A stretch of 64,000 nucleotides of DNA from Hygrocybe punicea (GCA_963556145.1 OY744464.1:6857508-6921507), one strand, 5' to 3'. Positions 8,313 through 20,050 are shown, numbered from the stretch's first letter. A program made the numbers and translations. The notes: a model not told the origin generated them from the sequence alone.

Positions 8313-10375
8313 CACGTGGTGTTTCTCCGGTCTTCATATTCTAGAATCGCATCACATGCATGATGCAAATTGGAAAGAGGTTCCCAAGTATTTTCATCGG
8401 CGGAGTAGCCTTTCCATTTCACAAGGTATTCCTTGTTGCGATGGCAATAATGATGATCAATGACAGTTTCAACTTCATATTCCTCATGTTCATCAATGAT
8501 ATTGGGAGGGGGACTTAAGTTGTCATCTGTCACAGGAGGATGTAACTGTTCATCAACAATAGCCGGTTGCAATATGGAAACGTGAAAGACTGGGTGAATC
8601 TTCCAGGAATGTAGAAGTTGGAGTTTGTAGGCCACAGGGGAAATATGATCAATGATGGGGAAGGGTCCAGTGCGTCGAACATCTAGCTTTTTCATTGGTC
8701 GTCCAGTGTTGAGGTTTCGTATGTCCAACCAAACAAGTTGTCCAATATTGAAGGTGATATGTTTACGTTTTCTATCAGCGAAGTGCTTCATGTCATCAGC
8801 GGTGCATTGTAAGGAGAGACTTGCGGCATATTGCGCATCATGTAGGGTCATGAGAAAATCATTAGTGGAAGGATTATTGGATTCCGGTTTGTCGATAGAT
8901 AAGGGAGTTTGGAGATGGTGGCCATATTCTAAATAGAAAGGGGAAAAGCCAGTGGAAGAATGCAAGCGGTTGTTATAGGAGAACTCAGCCTGTGATAACC
9001 ATTTGGACCAGTCAGATTGCATGAAGTTGGTGTAGAGCCAGAGGTATTGTTCCAGTTCCTGATTAGTGCATTCCGTCTGTCCATCGGTCTGGGGATGATA
9101 GGTGGTGGATAAAGCCATATTGATTCCAAGAAGTTTGTTGAGTTCAGCTGTGAATTTTGCTGTGAATTGCATTCCATGATCAGAAATGATCTTTTTAGGC
9201 CATCCATGCAATTTCCAGATGTGATCTCGGAAAAGTTGTGCAGCACCTTCAGTGGAGAGTGCTGAAGTTGTAGGGATGAAATGAGCACATTTTGTAAAGC
9301 GATCGACAATGACAAAGATTGCATCGAATCTGAAAGAAAGTGGTAACTGCATTATAAAGTCTGCAGTGATTTCTTCCCATGCTGTGGAAGCAGGAGGAAG
9401 AGGATGTAATAGCCCTGTAGGGCGTGAACGTAGAATCTTAGTATGTTGATAATCAGGACAGGAGGCAATAAAATTAGAAACATCTCGATGAAGTGATTCC
9501 CAGACATAATCATGAGAGATAAGGTCATATGTCTTATCTATTCCAGGATGCCCAGCATGAGGCGGTGAATGAGCCGAACGAATAATCTCGGTGCACAGAG
9601 AAACAACCTCGGGCACAACTATGCGTTCTCTAGCATCGCGGACCAATCCATCTATGAGGGACCATTGGGAAGAGGAATCGGAGATTTTAGAAGAGATGTA
9701 AGGTGGCAATGGGGATGGGAAGCGAAGTCGATTAAGGAATCTAGGAGAGGATAAATTAATGATCGCATTGATGAAGTAAGATTCTGAAAGTAGAGCTCTA
9801 TCCAAGTTATCGGGACCTTCAGGGAAATAATCGGGGTGGCAAGATAAACCATCAGCATGGTTACATGTTCCAGGGATATGTTCCATACAGAAATTGAAGT
9901 GACTGAGAAATTCAGACCATCTAGCTTGGTGACAAGAGAGGGAGCGGTTTGTCATAAAGTATTTGAGGGCTTGATTGTCGGATCTAATGACAATGGTATG
10001 ATTATCTCCTTCGAGTAGATGACGCCAGTGTGATAGTGATTTAACGATAGCCAGAAGTTCTTGATCAGGAGTCGAATAGTTTCGTTCTGCAGGAGATAGT
10101 GAAGCGGAATAATAACCAATAGGATGAAGCTTATCGTCATGTTTTTGCATAAGGACAGCACCGATTACGAAGCCAGAGGAGTCGGTTTCGAGGATATAAG
10201 GAAGATCAAGTTGGGGAGCTTTAAGGATAGGTTCGGAAGTAATGGATTGTTTAAGGGAATCGAATGCAAATTGACAGTTAGAAGTCCAAGCGAATTTATT
10301 GTCTTTTCTTGTGAGATTGTGAAGAGGTTGAGTGACAGAGGAGAAATCTTTAATGAATCTATGCCAAAAGTTCAT
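8312..10375 (-). pseudogene. Gy2 pol, C-terminal part: RNase H, integrase, chromodomain
   Basis: 687 codons from the first Met after the TGA at 10400-10402; the same frame continues upstream. In order: RNase H (ILETDSSGFVIGAVL about residue 62, IRSDNQALKYF about 128, ADGLSCHPDY about 172); integrase zinc motif H-H-C-x2-Y, where the last Cys is Tyr (CPDYQH); catalytic DFIMQLP, ISDHGMQF and TDGQTECTNQEL; chromodomain near the C-terminus (EYLVKWKGYSADENTWEP). Chromodomains target integration to heterochromatin. Usual Arg residues are replaced in ALSRRP (Cys), SDRG (His), TERVNQ (Cys) and a downstream Arg (Trp), all explainable by C-to-T or G-to-A. Confidence 0.9.
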
Positions 10376-10399
10376 GGTGCCAAGGAATGATTGAACGTC

Positions 10400-11365
10400 T
10401 CAAACACGTTTGGGAATGGGCCAATCAGAAATAGAACAAATCTTGGCAGGATTAATAGCGATTTCGCCATGAGAAATAATCTGACCAAGATACTTAACGG
10501 AGTCTTTTTCAAATTGACATTTGACAGGTTTGCAAGAGAGGTTATTCTTGCTAGTGTTGCCGAAGTTTGGTTCGGTCCAGTTTTTGGACTTTTTTGGAAA
10601 ACCGGAACTGAAACCGTTGGTTCGGTTCAGCATTTGGAACTGGAACTGCATCAAACGGTTTCAACGCGTTCAGTCTGCGTTCGAACGCAGTTCAAACTGT
10701 GAACCAACCTCCAAATCTCCTCGTGACATCAATTGATGTGGCGCTGGGTTTCACGAGGGAAGCAGGAGGTGGGATGGGAGGTGGGGTGGTTGTAGCTTCA
10801 GGCTGGGGCATCTTCGGGCCCGGTATGGTGCATTGGCAGGCGGATGGTCGAAGGTGTGGACCGTGCCTGTCTGCGGTGGTGGGGAAAATTCGACAGCAAA
10901 TGAAAAAAGACTTACCTGGCAACCGGGGGTGGGTGCACCACTCTCCCGGCCAGTTCTCTCGCTTTCCGCGGCCAGTTCTCTTGCTTTCTGCGGCCAGTTC
11001 TCTCGCTTTCCACGTTTTTGTTGTGCATGGTTGTTGCCGTTGTTGGCCCTTTCTGTGTCCTTCTTCATCGTTGCCATGCCGAATTCCTCGCAAACGACAT
11101 CTGCACGTCTGTTGACGTGTCAGCCCGTGTTTGCGAGGTGTGTGGTTAGCAAGTTGTCGACGGGTTAAAGCTAGCGTACATACCTGGGCTGGTAGGTGGG
11201 CGCACCACCCTCCCAGCCTTCAACTTCCCTGTCATCGTCGTCGTCGTCATCGTGTTGGTGTTGGTGTTGTAGGCGGCAGTGGTCGCGATCATCCGCGTTT
11301 GAGGTGGCAGGTTGCTGCTGCCGCTGGTGTTGCTCTGCTGCTACTGCCGGCATTGCTGTTGCTGC

Positions 11366-11397
<32 letters not shown>

Positions 11398-13015
11398 GGG
11401 ATCATTTGGCCATCGTCATCGTCGTCGCTGTCGTCGTCATCGGGGTGGTGTTGCCACTGCCGTTGCTGCTGCTGCCACTGCTGCCATTGATTCACTCCGA
11501 CTCGCGTTGGAACACGAGGGAGGTTGTTGGGTGAAGTCGACCACAGGCGCCTTATTTATGTGGTCAAGGTGGGCCCCGTGGGGCTGTTCTATGTAAAAAA
11601 ATGTCAGTAAAATATGAAATAAAGTCATTACTCACCATGGTTGTTGAGTAACGTTAGTGTTGAGTCAAACTTGAAGTTGTGCGTGAGTATGTTTAAGGTC
11701 ACATGACCTAAGTTCACGCGACTGCATAGAAAAAAATGTGAAAAATTAAGTATCTAAATGAGTATCTACGTAGGTAACTATACATTACAGTTCGCGGTTT
11801 GAACCGCATGTCAGTGCCAGAACCGCAAACCTAACCAGCGGTTCAGTTCGCAGTTCAAACCAGGTTCGGATCAGTTCCAAACCGAACTTCGGCATCACTA
11901 ATTCTTGCGCATGATGTCAAGTACGCGGCGAGTATTCGTTTTGAGTTCTTCATGGGTATCTCCGAGGATAATGATGTCGTCCATGTAAATGAATACGCAT
12001 CTGGAGGTAAGAACGTCATGCAAGCAAATATTCATCATTCGTTGAAAGGTGGCAGGGGCATTGCAGAGTCCAAAGAACATAATGGTAGGTTCGAAGAGAC
12101 CATGATTCGTGATAAAGGCAGCCTTCCATACATCTTCTTCCTTAATCTGAATATTGTTGTATCCCCAGCGAATGTCGATAACGGTAAAATGTTTTGCTGT
12201 TTGGAATTTTGGTTGTTGGAGGATTTCGGAAAGAAGTGGGGGAGGGTAACGATTGCGAATGGTGTGGGCATTGAGATAGCGATAATCCTGAATGGGATGG
12301 AGTCCAGGATCTGAACCTAGAGCGTTAATTTCTTCACCTTCGTTCACAAAGAAAAAGGGTGTGGCTTGGGGGGATTTCGAGGGGCGAATACATCCTGTCG
12401 AAAGATTTTGTCCAAGAATTTATTGAGTTCAACTTGCTCTCGAGGAGATAATAAATATAACTTGCCCTGTTGGGGTCTGAAGGAGTCTTCAAGGTTCATG
12501 GCGTGATCGAATTTGGAATGAGGAGGAAGTTGGTTGACATGTTGTTTGAGAAAAACATCCGAATAATTCCAATACTTCTCTGGTATAAATGCCTTCATAT
12601 CTTCTTCAACAGTAGTAGGATGAGAGGTATCTCCGAGGGAAATGCCATTAATAGTTTGTAAAATTTGATCTTGGGAAAAGGAAAAGTAATTCAAATTGGA
12701 GGTGAGATCGAGTGAAGCAATGTATTCTTCATAAGAGTCCGATTGTGAGTCGATCCTGTTTTCATACATTGAATCCACGGTCAGGGATGTTGAGGGAATT
12801 CTGGTTTGAAATATTTCAAGGGTCTTCTCTATAACACCGGTGTATGGATTGTGTTTTCGAATCCAAGGAAAGCCGAGAATGACGTCAAAATTGCCTAGCG
12901 AGGAAATCTCAAGCGTAAGGCGTTCATGGTAAGATGGTGGTGCATAAAGAATGACGTCGCAGGATTTATCAATAGGTCCATCTTGGTTAGGCGTCCTATC
13001 AATATTACATTGATA
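10400..13015 (-). pseudogene. Gy2 pol, N-terminal part: protease end and reverse transcriptase, split by a MITE
   Basis: The protease tail (FDVILGFPWIRKHNPYTG, about 12840-12895) leads into a linker and the RT. RT motifs are QDYRYLN, FTVIDIRWGYNNIQI, LFEPTIMFFGLCNAPATFQRMM and the catalytic IYMDDIIIL (about 11965-11995). A T-run (CCCTTTTTC) near 12347 holds a one-base frameshift. A 1349-bp MITE with its 8-bp target duplication sits between 10552 and 11908. Removing MITE plus one duplication keeps the RT frame exactly (NLSCKPVKCQFEKDSVKYLG follows), so the MITE is the only lesion there. A TGA at 10400-10402 replaces a residue normally Arg/Lys before VQSFLG. Confidence 0.85.
10552..11900. mobile_element. 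Non-autonomous hAT-type MITE hM1 inside Gy2
   Basis: Ends TAGTGTTGCCGAAG...CTTCGGCATCACTA and an exact 8-bp duplication ATTCTTGC (10544-10551 and 11901-11908). Eight-bp duplications plus YARNG termini identify the hAT superfamily. The arms are packed with GGTTCGGTT-type repeats. The middle has a ~24-bp repeat GCCAGTTCTCTCGCTTTC three times (10955-11012), CGTCGTCGTC and GCTGCTGCTG triplet runs (11230-11480), and no transposase. It shares its inner right part (TCACTCCGACTCGCGTTGGA onward) with hM3 at 26240-27464, so the two are the same subfamily. Confidence 0.88.
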
Positions 13016-13927
13016 TGCTAGTCATGGTGCTGTGCACTAAACAACAACACTCTACAACTGGTGTGATTATGAGTAAGTGAAGGATTTAGCTTCTACAAGT
13101 ATCGTGATGATTGCGATCGATAGTGCGACTTAGCGATTAAAGTCGCAACAATGATAAAAGGTCGAGGTATTGAACTAAAGTCAGCGATAGTTGAGCTCGA
13201 AGAAAGTAATGTCGTGATGATTTTCGAGGGAGATATAATGAAGTGGGAAGGAGGGAACAATGTGCTCTCTTGTGATTAAGTGTAATCTACATAGCTATTT
13301 TATATGTCAACGGTCGGAGATCGGAGGAGAAGTAAAAAGTCATGGAAAGAAAGAAACTTACTCTAATAGGGGTCAAAAGAAAGGAATATGTATGAATCAC
13401 ATGAAAATGTAGCCAAAAACAGTCCTGAAAGGAAGATGAAGATGGTCTTGTAACAAAGGAAGAACAAAGGAGTCTGGTGGGAGAAAGGGAATAAGTGTTC
13501 TAAACGAGTTAGTCTATCTAAGATGAAATGGGGCATTGCTGTATAAAAGGCGAATGATTATGCGAGAGTCTGGGACTTGATCCGATTTGAAGGTTTTCTT
13601 TCTTGGTCCGCGACTTCGTCAGAGATGTTCACGATACAATCAAGAGGTTGCATGAGTGGTCATGAGCCATTGCGAAGTCGCAACATGTCAGGCTCGTTTT
13701 GACGGATAGCTAGAACCTGTTCAATTTGTCAATTCGGTGGTCAGCATGGGTGAGTGCGTATCATCTTGCCCAATACTGAAATCTTGACTTTCCTCAGTCA
13801 ATCCGCATCTGATCAGATCACGTGACCTTCCAAATAATGCGCCAATCATGAGAACTTCTCTAGAATCTTCTTCTGTTGCTTTTATCACTATCACTGCCAC
13901 TTCATCGCACCCACATTTCGTCACAAA
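13016..13927. other. Non-coding; possible LTR-like segment
   Basis: No convincing gene. Read on the minus strand, 13690-13030 starts near TGTTGCGACTTCGC, has a TATA-like CATATAAAATAGC about 390 bp in (about 13300) and repeats GTCGCAAC/GCGACTT motifs, which would suit a degraded LTR. No second copy or target duplication is visible, so this is weak. It abuts the point where Gy2 coding stops (about 13015). Confidence 0.3.
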
Positions 13928-15175
13928 ATGTCTTCGACCATCAACGTCTGCTCTACTTTCAGGGACAAGATTTCAGCCCTTGTCAATTCAATGCCGAGGG
14001 AATCGTCCATGGAGAAGCTTGAGCTCGAGGGCTGGGGGCGAAAAATTGTCAAGGCTATCGTAAGTTCTTTCACTTTTCAGTTCCGCACTAAACACTCGGT
14101 CAGTCTAGACGCAATACTGCGACATTACAGAGACTTGGGGTGAAGAGGCTGATCCGGTGGTCAGTAAGTGGGTCGAAGATGCTCACGGGATATTCGAGGA
14201 GGTGTCCGAAGAAGGCTGGGTGAGTTGGGGCGGTTTGATCCTGATGCCAACTCTGTCGAAAGCGGTCGAAGAACACGAGGCCGCAAAGAGGAAGGCCAAG
14301 GAAGAGGAGTGACTGGCACAGAAGTGACTTGTGGAAGAGACGGAATGACTTTGTCGCGAGGCAGATCAGCGGCGTCTCTTTGAGGAGGCAATGGCCTTCA
14401 AGGCACGGGTTGAGGCCGATCAAGTCAAGAAGATAAAGCTCAACCAAGTAAACCTCTATCGCAAGTTCGAAACTAAGGAAATCAACGTGAAACAACTCAA
14501 GCAGGCGCTCGACACGCTCATGAATCCAGTTGACGAGGAGGATGGCGAAGACGAGGACGACTTATCGGATAGGAAACTGAATAACAAGTGAAAGGAACAT
14601 GACAGTGATGCCGATGAGCCCATCAGGCTTCTCACTGTTCATGGTAAAGTAAGTCATCATAATTCCTCTTGTGTCATGTCGCTAACTTGGATTCTCAGTG
14701 CAATCGCTGCAAAGCGTTCAAAACAAACCCGCCATGTGAGTACGGCAAATTTGACGTGAAATGTCGCAAATGCTTTGATGATTGGAAGGGCTGTTTCTGG
14801 GACAGGGTCAGCAGACTAGGGGTGAGATCGCAAGCGAAATGCGTGGAGGTCAGCAGGTCGAAGGAGTCTGATCCCCCGAAAGGTCAGTATTTTGTCTATT
14901 TATTCAATTGTCTCCTGACCAAGATATTCGTTTTTCTTTTAGGCATGGCCTGGATCGGAGAGTGACCTCCTAGTGGTCGAAGCTCATTGTTGAAACCTGC
15001 ACCACGTTCGTCGAAGGGTAAGGGAAAGGTGAAACAGAGGCATTGCGAGGAGATTGAGGCCGAGCTGTCATCGCTGGAAGAAGAGCTCACGTGAATGCGT
15101 TTGAAAGTGATGATGTACTAACAATTCATGGAGACCCTCAAGGAGGAGCGTGACCATCTGAGTGAATGGCTATAG
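13928..15175 (+). pseudogene. Multi-exon pseudogene with Zn2Cys6-like cluster and coiled coil
   Basis: Start MSSTINVCSTF at 13928. Exon 1 ends at GCTATC, then a GTAAGT...ACAGAG intron (about 14060-14131). The next exon keeps one frame but holds TGA at 14310, 14325, 14346 and 14589. A second intron (GTAAGTC...TTCTCAG) leads to a C-x2-C-x8-C-x8-C-x2-C-x6-C cluster (CNRCKAFKT...CRKCFDDWKGC), resembling fungal binuclear zinc clusters with slightly long spacing. A third intron (GTCAGT...TTTTAG) leads to a coiled-coil-like tail with TGA 15092, TAA 15119 and TAG 15173 in one frame. All seven stops can be CGA, CAA or CAG after one C-to-T change. Function unknown; DNA binding is possible. Confidence 0.65.
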
Positions 15176-16245
15176 TACTCGTACTTTAGTCATTATTTTT
15201 ATTTTATTTTATTTTCCTTTTCGCACTGTGTTGCCGGCCGAATCTAAGTCGCACGAAGTATGAGGTAACCGGATTTGGAATCCTCACATTTGTCACATGA
15301 TAGGTTGTTGTAGATGCGGCTTCAGGGTGGCTTTGGAACTATAAAGAAGGTGATCCTAACCTAGGGGTGTCAGTGTAGAAGTGACTGTGGATAATCAGTG
15401 TCGGGGATAGTAGTAAATGAAGAAATGGAATGTAAAAATGTAAGCCGCCGTGTAAAACTGGACAAATAATATCAAACCCAGCGATGAACGGACTGAAAAT
15501 GGATAAATAACGATGAACCCGATGATGCCGACGATGTCAGGTATGGCGGGTCGGGTTGGGTCGGAAATGATGCACGAATAAAGGAATAATGATAAAGACA
15601 ACGAGGTCAACTACGAAAGGCTAAGGGTCTACAAGGACAAGCATTTGAAATGATTAAAAGATGACTCTGGCTATGAGGAAATGGGGACTAAGGGTATCTC
15701 TTTTTGTATGGTCATTGGGGACTGTTTTTATAGTACATGTGTGTGTAGTCTACTTTCAGACATGTCTATTTCGGCCGATGGAAACTACAAAGAAAGGTTG
15801 CAATGGGGATGTGGAAAGGGGGGTTGCAATGCGACACAGACAGGAAAATGGAGGGGAAAATACATATCCAAGAAAAAGATCTGAAATCTCACATATATCT
15901 CCGAAGGGACGAGGGGATGGGTATATAGGGCAAGTCCGAAGTTGGAGATCAAGTCCGATGAGATCCATCTCCTATAATTAGAACTCCGGGGCTTCTGAGG
16001 ATGCCGGATTTGGTCCAAAAGCGGCTGTGACAAAGCGGCATACATCGGGTCACATTGGTCACATTGGGTCACGTCATGTCGGGTTACGTCGGGTTGGAAT
16101 GGGAGTTGTTTGGAGGTGTTGGGTTCGTCCAGATTCGTGATATATCGACGATACGGACTCAGAGGGACGTTGAGTCTCTACATCGTGTCACGTAGTTGAC
16201 GGATCACCAACCAGGTAAACTATCCAATCTTGTTTATCCTCCATC
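15176..16245. other. Intergenic, no recognisable gene
   Basis: Nothing with coding character. 15900-16110 repeats GGGTCACAT/GGGTTACGTCGGG-type words. 16190-16245 (ending ...TTATCCTCCATC) looks like a leader before the small ORF at 16246. Confidence 0.4.
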
Positions 16246-16374
16246 ATGTCGTCTCCTGCACCGTTGAGCACCTCTCAAGCAACTGGCGATGACTTCGTCA
16301 ATCAACTCATTGAGTCAACTACTGGGTCCCTGGTGTTGGAAGATAGCCCTTCACGGCTTTCCAAATGGAGGTGA
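16246..16374 (+). CDS. Possible first exon of an unknown gene (42 codons)
   Basis: MSSPAPLSTSQ... reads to a TGA at 16372; GGAG|GTGAAG just before the stop could be a donor site. Leader context and Ser/Pro/Thr-rich start resemble fungal gene starts, but no continuation is seen before the repeats begin at about 16460. It may be a decayed exon. Low confidence. Confidence 0.2.
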   Translation: MSSPAPLSTSQATGDDFVNQLIESTTGSLVLEDSPSRLSKWR

Positions 16375-16459
16375 AGTGGTGACCACTTGGAGTTACTTCC
16401 AGTAAAGGGACAGGTGAGCATGACTTTCTTAGACATTAGTCCATGTTTGATGATTGTAT

Positions 16460-17340
16460 ACATAGGGTGTAGCATGGGTGACCTGCAGGTCCATCCCCAG
16501 GCCGAACACCGTACCCATACCCGCAAACACCGCACCTGTCACAGGTATGGGTCTGCATTACCCACCATCGGACACGGGTATAGTGGTTACCTGCGTCACC
16601 GCATGGGTAGCGTGGTGGGGGCTCGTCCCACTCCATCCTGGTCATTGTTGACCTCGCGAATGCCTTGCCATGTCAATTTACATGTGGCTGATGCGGTTCA
16701 CAAGGTCATTTGAGGGGGTCATGGTTCTGTCAACATTGTTGTTGACAGTCCCATGGCCCATTCTTGTCCCATGTCGCGTGGTTGCCAACCTCATCACCAT
16801 TGGCCAATTGGCTGGCATCGTCGTGGCTGTCATCATCGTGGCTGTCATTGTCATGGCCATCATTGTTCTGGCCGTTGTCATCATCTGGGCCCTTGCTGTC
16901 CATGTCCATGTCGCCCTGTCCACGTCGCCCTGTCCGCATCGCCCTGTCTGTGTCGTCCTGTCCATGTCGCCCTGTCCACGTTGCCCTGTCCATCCACGTT
17001 GCCCTGTTCACGTTGCCCTGTCCGCATTGTCCTGTCCACGTCACCCTGTCCATGTCACCCTCATCACCGTTGCCATGCTTTTGTGAGGTCTTCGTGTGTG
17101 TCTCCATGCTGGAGACCTTGTGAACATGCGTTGACGCATCGACTGATGTGTCAACGTCGTTTGCGAGGTGTCAACTGGAAGGCAGGGGGTTAGCCGATGT
17201 CAGTGGTGAATGATTCGGGCATGTACCTGTGCTGGTAAGTGGGCACACCACTCTCCCAGCCGTTTCCCTTCATCGCCATGTTGTTGTTGTTGTTGTTGGT
17301 TGGTGGTGGTGGTGGTGGTGGCAGCGGCAGTTTGGGTATA
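16460..17340. repeat. Composite minisatellite block
   Basis: 16470-16620 has inverted words around GTACCCATACCC and GGTATGGGT. 16800-16880 repeats GTCGTGGCTGTCATCATC. 16905-17065 is a ~15-18-bp tandem array of CGCCCTGTCCACGTT. 17218-17260 (GTACCTGTGCTGGTAAGTGG...CACCACTCTCCCAG) matches the junction segment inside hM1 (11180-11215). 17278-17335 is a GTT/GGT microsatellite. It looks like a damaged relative of the MITE interiors; I could not find its ends. Confidence 0.45.
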
Positions 17341-17637
17341 ACTGAATTATTAGACTAGTGGGGTGTGGGCCATTGCTTTGCATGGCAGGTTACTCGTCCC
17401 TTTTTAGCAATGAGAGCATAAGTATATAAAAATCATATGGAATTATTACCCTGCTATGATAATAAATATTTGCAAAGTTATTGATATTTCTTGTATTATT
17501 ACATACTGATGCTATTCAGATACCATTCTGAACCACACTACAATGATATACATTTCATAATTGATTATATCCTATTCCTTCCAATTTTTCATAACCCAAT
17601 ATCAGATCCCACATTGGCATCTTTCATATCAAGTTTG

Positions 17638-18334
17638 CAGTGTTCATAGACTGTCCATGGGCAGGGCCATGACTCTCTGGCCCTGCCCTCCATTCAAGGG
17701 CAAAGGGCTAAGTCAGTAAACAGCCAGCCCAGCCCTCTTAGATATTAGGGGTACAAGTATGTGGTTTAGCTTACTCTAACCATGGATACTTTAGCATTTC
17801 CTAAACCACCAAGCTTATATAGTTAGTTCCCATAGTTGGAGATCCTTTTAGCCTTGGGGTCCCCCACAGGTTCATAACTCCACAGTATCAAAGGCTACCA
17901 AAAATGGCTCATAACTATCCAGCTATACCTACAACTTGAACCTGTATAGTTGAGCACATGCACTGATGATCCTTGATGATTCAAAATGAAGAAATTCAAA
18001 TTTAGCAGACTGCAAAAGCTACAAGTTGGGTATGCAGATAAAAGGCTTGATGTGGAAGGAGAAATTATGAAGAAATATATTGGAGATTTTGATGTTAATA
18101 ATGACAATGTAGTTTAAAATACTGTTATTGGAGAGCGCATAGAGACAGATTTGTGAGCATTTACAAATTTTTGAGATAGAGGGCCAGGGCTGACCCCAGG
18201 CCAACCCTGACCTGGCCCTTATGACCCAGGGCCAGGGCCAGCTGAAGGTGGACCGGACCTCAAGGGCCAGGGTCAGGGCCAGTAAAATCAGCTGAGGGGC
18301 AGCCTGGGCTGACCCATAGACAGTCTGAACTGTG
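17638..18334. mobile_element. Palindromic GGGCCAGGGC-rich element, candidate MITE
   Basis: The left end CAGTGTTCATAGACTGTCCA and the right end read in reverse (CACAGTTCAGACTGTCTATG) are imperfect inverted repeats. Inside each arm the words GGGCCAGGGC/GCCCTGGCCC recur (17665-17700; 18183-18300). The middle is AT-rich. The CAGTG/CACAG ends would suit hAT, but no 8-bp duplication is evident. No coding capacity. Confidence 0.45.
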
Positions 18335-18723
18335 TTCATGTTGGCATATATATAACTACTTCACTACTTTATCATTAGTAATAGTTACTGTGTAATTTAT
18401 CTCACATCCAGTTCATTTTGCATAGTTATTGATATCACCATGTTCACCAACTTCACATACATGTCATAGTTTGAATTGCACAAGTTTGCTGACATAGCAC
18501 AGAGGTTATACTTTGACTTTACAGAAAACAGGTCATTATCACTCTCTGTTCAGATTTGTGATGTCAATTCTTGATATGTTCACTTTCAATTTTGAATTTA
18601 TTGAGGACAGAATTTCAATTATGATATCGGTGTAGTGTGGTGAAGAGCAAATGTATTCAAGGTAAAGTGTATTCATTATATCTCGAAATTCTCTGTATTG
18701 GGTACTCACTTTTTGCATGGTTA
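18335..18723. other. Intergenic, AT-rich, nothing recognised
   Basis: AT-rich sequence with no ORF of interest between the palindromic element and the left border of inverted-repeat arm 1. Confidence 0.4.
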
Positions 18724-19000
18724 TTACGAGTCCCTATAAGGGAATCGTTCTATACAGTGGATTTTTCAACTCAGGGTCACACTCTAATTTGCCAAGCTGT
18801 GGGAACAATTGTTGCAAACTGTGGGAACAATTTTGAAGCCCTGTGAATAAATTTGAAACTGTGTGACTGCTGACTTTGTAACTGTGAGAATTTGTTGTCT
18901 CAAATGAGCAAGAACAATAAGGTCACCAGATCAAAGGTGCCAAGTCGGGAAAGAGTAGTCCACTGCTAAGCCGACTTCATGACAATAATCGAATTCTTTG

Positions 19001-19537
19001 TTAGTGTAATGTGCACATTATGACATATGGATGAGTTGAAAACCTGTCTGAACAGTACTGAGAGTTCTGTATTGTCCAACTAGTATCTCTGCTGTATTCT
19101 GAGGAATTGCCAGTGCCATATAGACTGGATGAACCGGATATGATATTTTTGTCTACAGATACATATATAGCTATGTACATTGGAATCACAAGGAACAGGT
19201 TGAACACTGGTTTAACCAGCTGGTTCCTCATTTTGTGGCACAAAGTGTTTTGCAGGTGTACCTGATTCCAGGGCATTGCAATTGCACAAATAATAGCAGA
19301 AATAAAAGTCTGGACAGTTGTTGGATGTGCATTATGTGTCACATTTGACATCCCATATTGAAGCAGAGCAAGTGCAAGCAGAATTATCAACATTGAGAAA
19401 CTATGGAATTCACACATTGGTACCTCAGAAGCTGTTTCAATGTATTCATTGAATGGGCTCATAAGGGTGAGGTGTATAATTTGTTGATGTTTCATCAAAG
19501 GACATGAAAATAGTACAATAAATGCAGTCAACTGCAT
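19001..19537 (-). CDS. Hydrophobic ORF C, arm-1 copy (178 aa, unknown)
   Basis: Starts MQLTAFIVLFSC. It has hydrophobic runs around SMLIILLALALLQYGM and a conserved-looking HPTTVQTFISAIICAIAMPW followed by FNLFLVIPMYIAIYVSV, giving two to four possible membrane segments. The homologous reading frame is found in arm 2 (40722-41159), which makes it more than a chance ORF. It may be one exon of a longer gene (a further hydrophobic segment lies upstream, about 19620-19540). Function unknown. Confidence 0.4.
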   Translation of the reverse strand: MQLTAFIVLFSCPLMKHQQIIHLTLMSPFNEYIETASEVPMCEFHSFSMLIILLALALLQYGMSNVTHNAHPTTVQTFISAIICAIAMPWNQVHLQNTLCHKMRNQLVKPVFNLFLVIPMYIAIYVSVDKNIISGSSSLYGTGNSSEYSRDTSWTIQNSQYCSDRFSTHPYVIMCTLH

Positions 19538-19939
19538 AATGATAGGAGATCAAGACAAAAGGACAATGAACATAATTAGTCCAAGAGAAGCTCCAATCAT
19601 GCCAGAACAAACTAATATGATGGGAAAGCAATTATTAAATAGCAAAGCATCATATTTATGGCAGGATGGGAAGAAGTGAAGGCTGGGCCAAGATACAATC
19701 CAATGGCATCAATGCAGGAACATAGCAACATAGGTAAACACAAACGAATGCTTATCAGTACAGCAGTGAATTTCGTCATCAATTTAGATATAAAGGAGTA
19801 AATATGCTTGTTGCACCTGCAGATTTCGTCCAGTTAATATGACCCGTCTTTGAACAAAAGGTTATGCATCACATATGAGAAGTAAAGGTGATTGAATTTG
19901 TACAATGAATTGTAATTCAGTTTCGTGGACCACAAACCG

Positions 19940-20050
19940 AACATATTGGACATGTTCGGTGTGTTTGGTCAATGTGTTCGGTGTGTTTGGTCAATGTGTT
20001 CGGTGTGTTTGGTCAATGTGTTTGGTGCGTTCGGTCAATGTGTTCAGTTA
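19940..20050. repeat. ~21-bp tandem repeat (TGTTCGGTGTGTTTGGTCAA)
   Basis: About four copies of a TGTTCGGTGTGTTTGGTCAATG unit, flanked by degenerate ones (TTGGACATGTTCGG before it, TGTTCAGTTAATATG after it). Arm 2 has a contracted version (40393-40440), so copy number changed after the duplication. Confidence 0.75.

Larger units (their letters stand above)
6727..13015 (-). mobile_element. Chromodomain Gypsy retroelement (Gy2), 5' part missing, decayed
   Basis: On the minus strand: the end of a protease, RT, RNase H, integrase, chromodomain, an extra ORF and a probable 3' LTR. Gag, the front of the protease and the 5' LTR are absent; recognisable coding ends near 13015. It is interrupted by a hAT-type MITE (10552-11900), a T-run frameshift near 12347 and an in-frame TGA at 10400-10402. 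Many catalytic-motif Arg codons have become Cys, Trp or His, so the copy is dead. Confidence 0.85.

Noticed and set aside
6727..13700. Pairing 6727-7127 with 13030-13690 as two LTRs of Gy2
   Set aside because: The two segments do not share sequence by eye, so the second cannot be the 5' LTR of Gy2.
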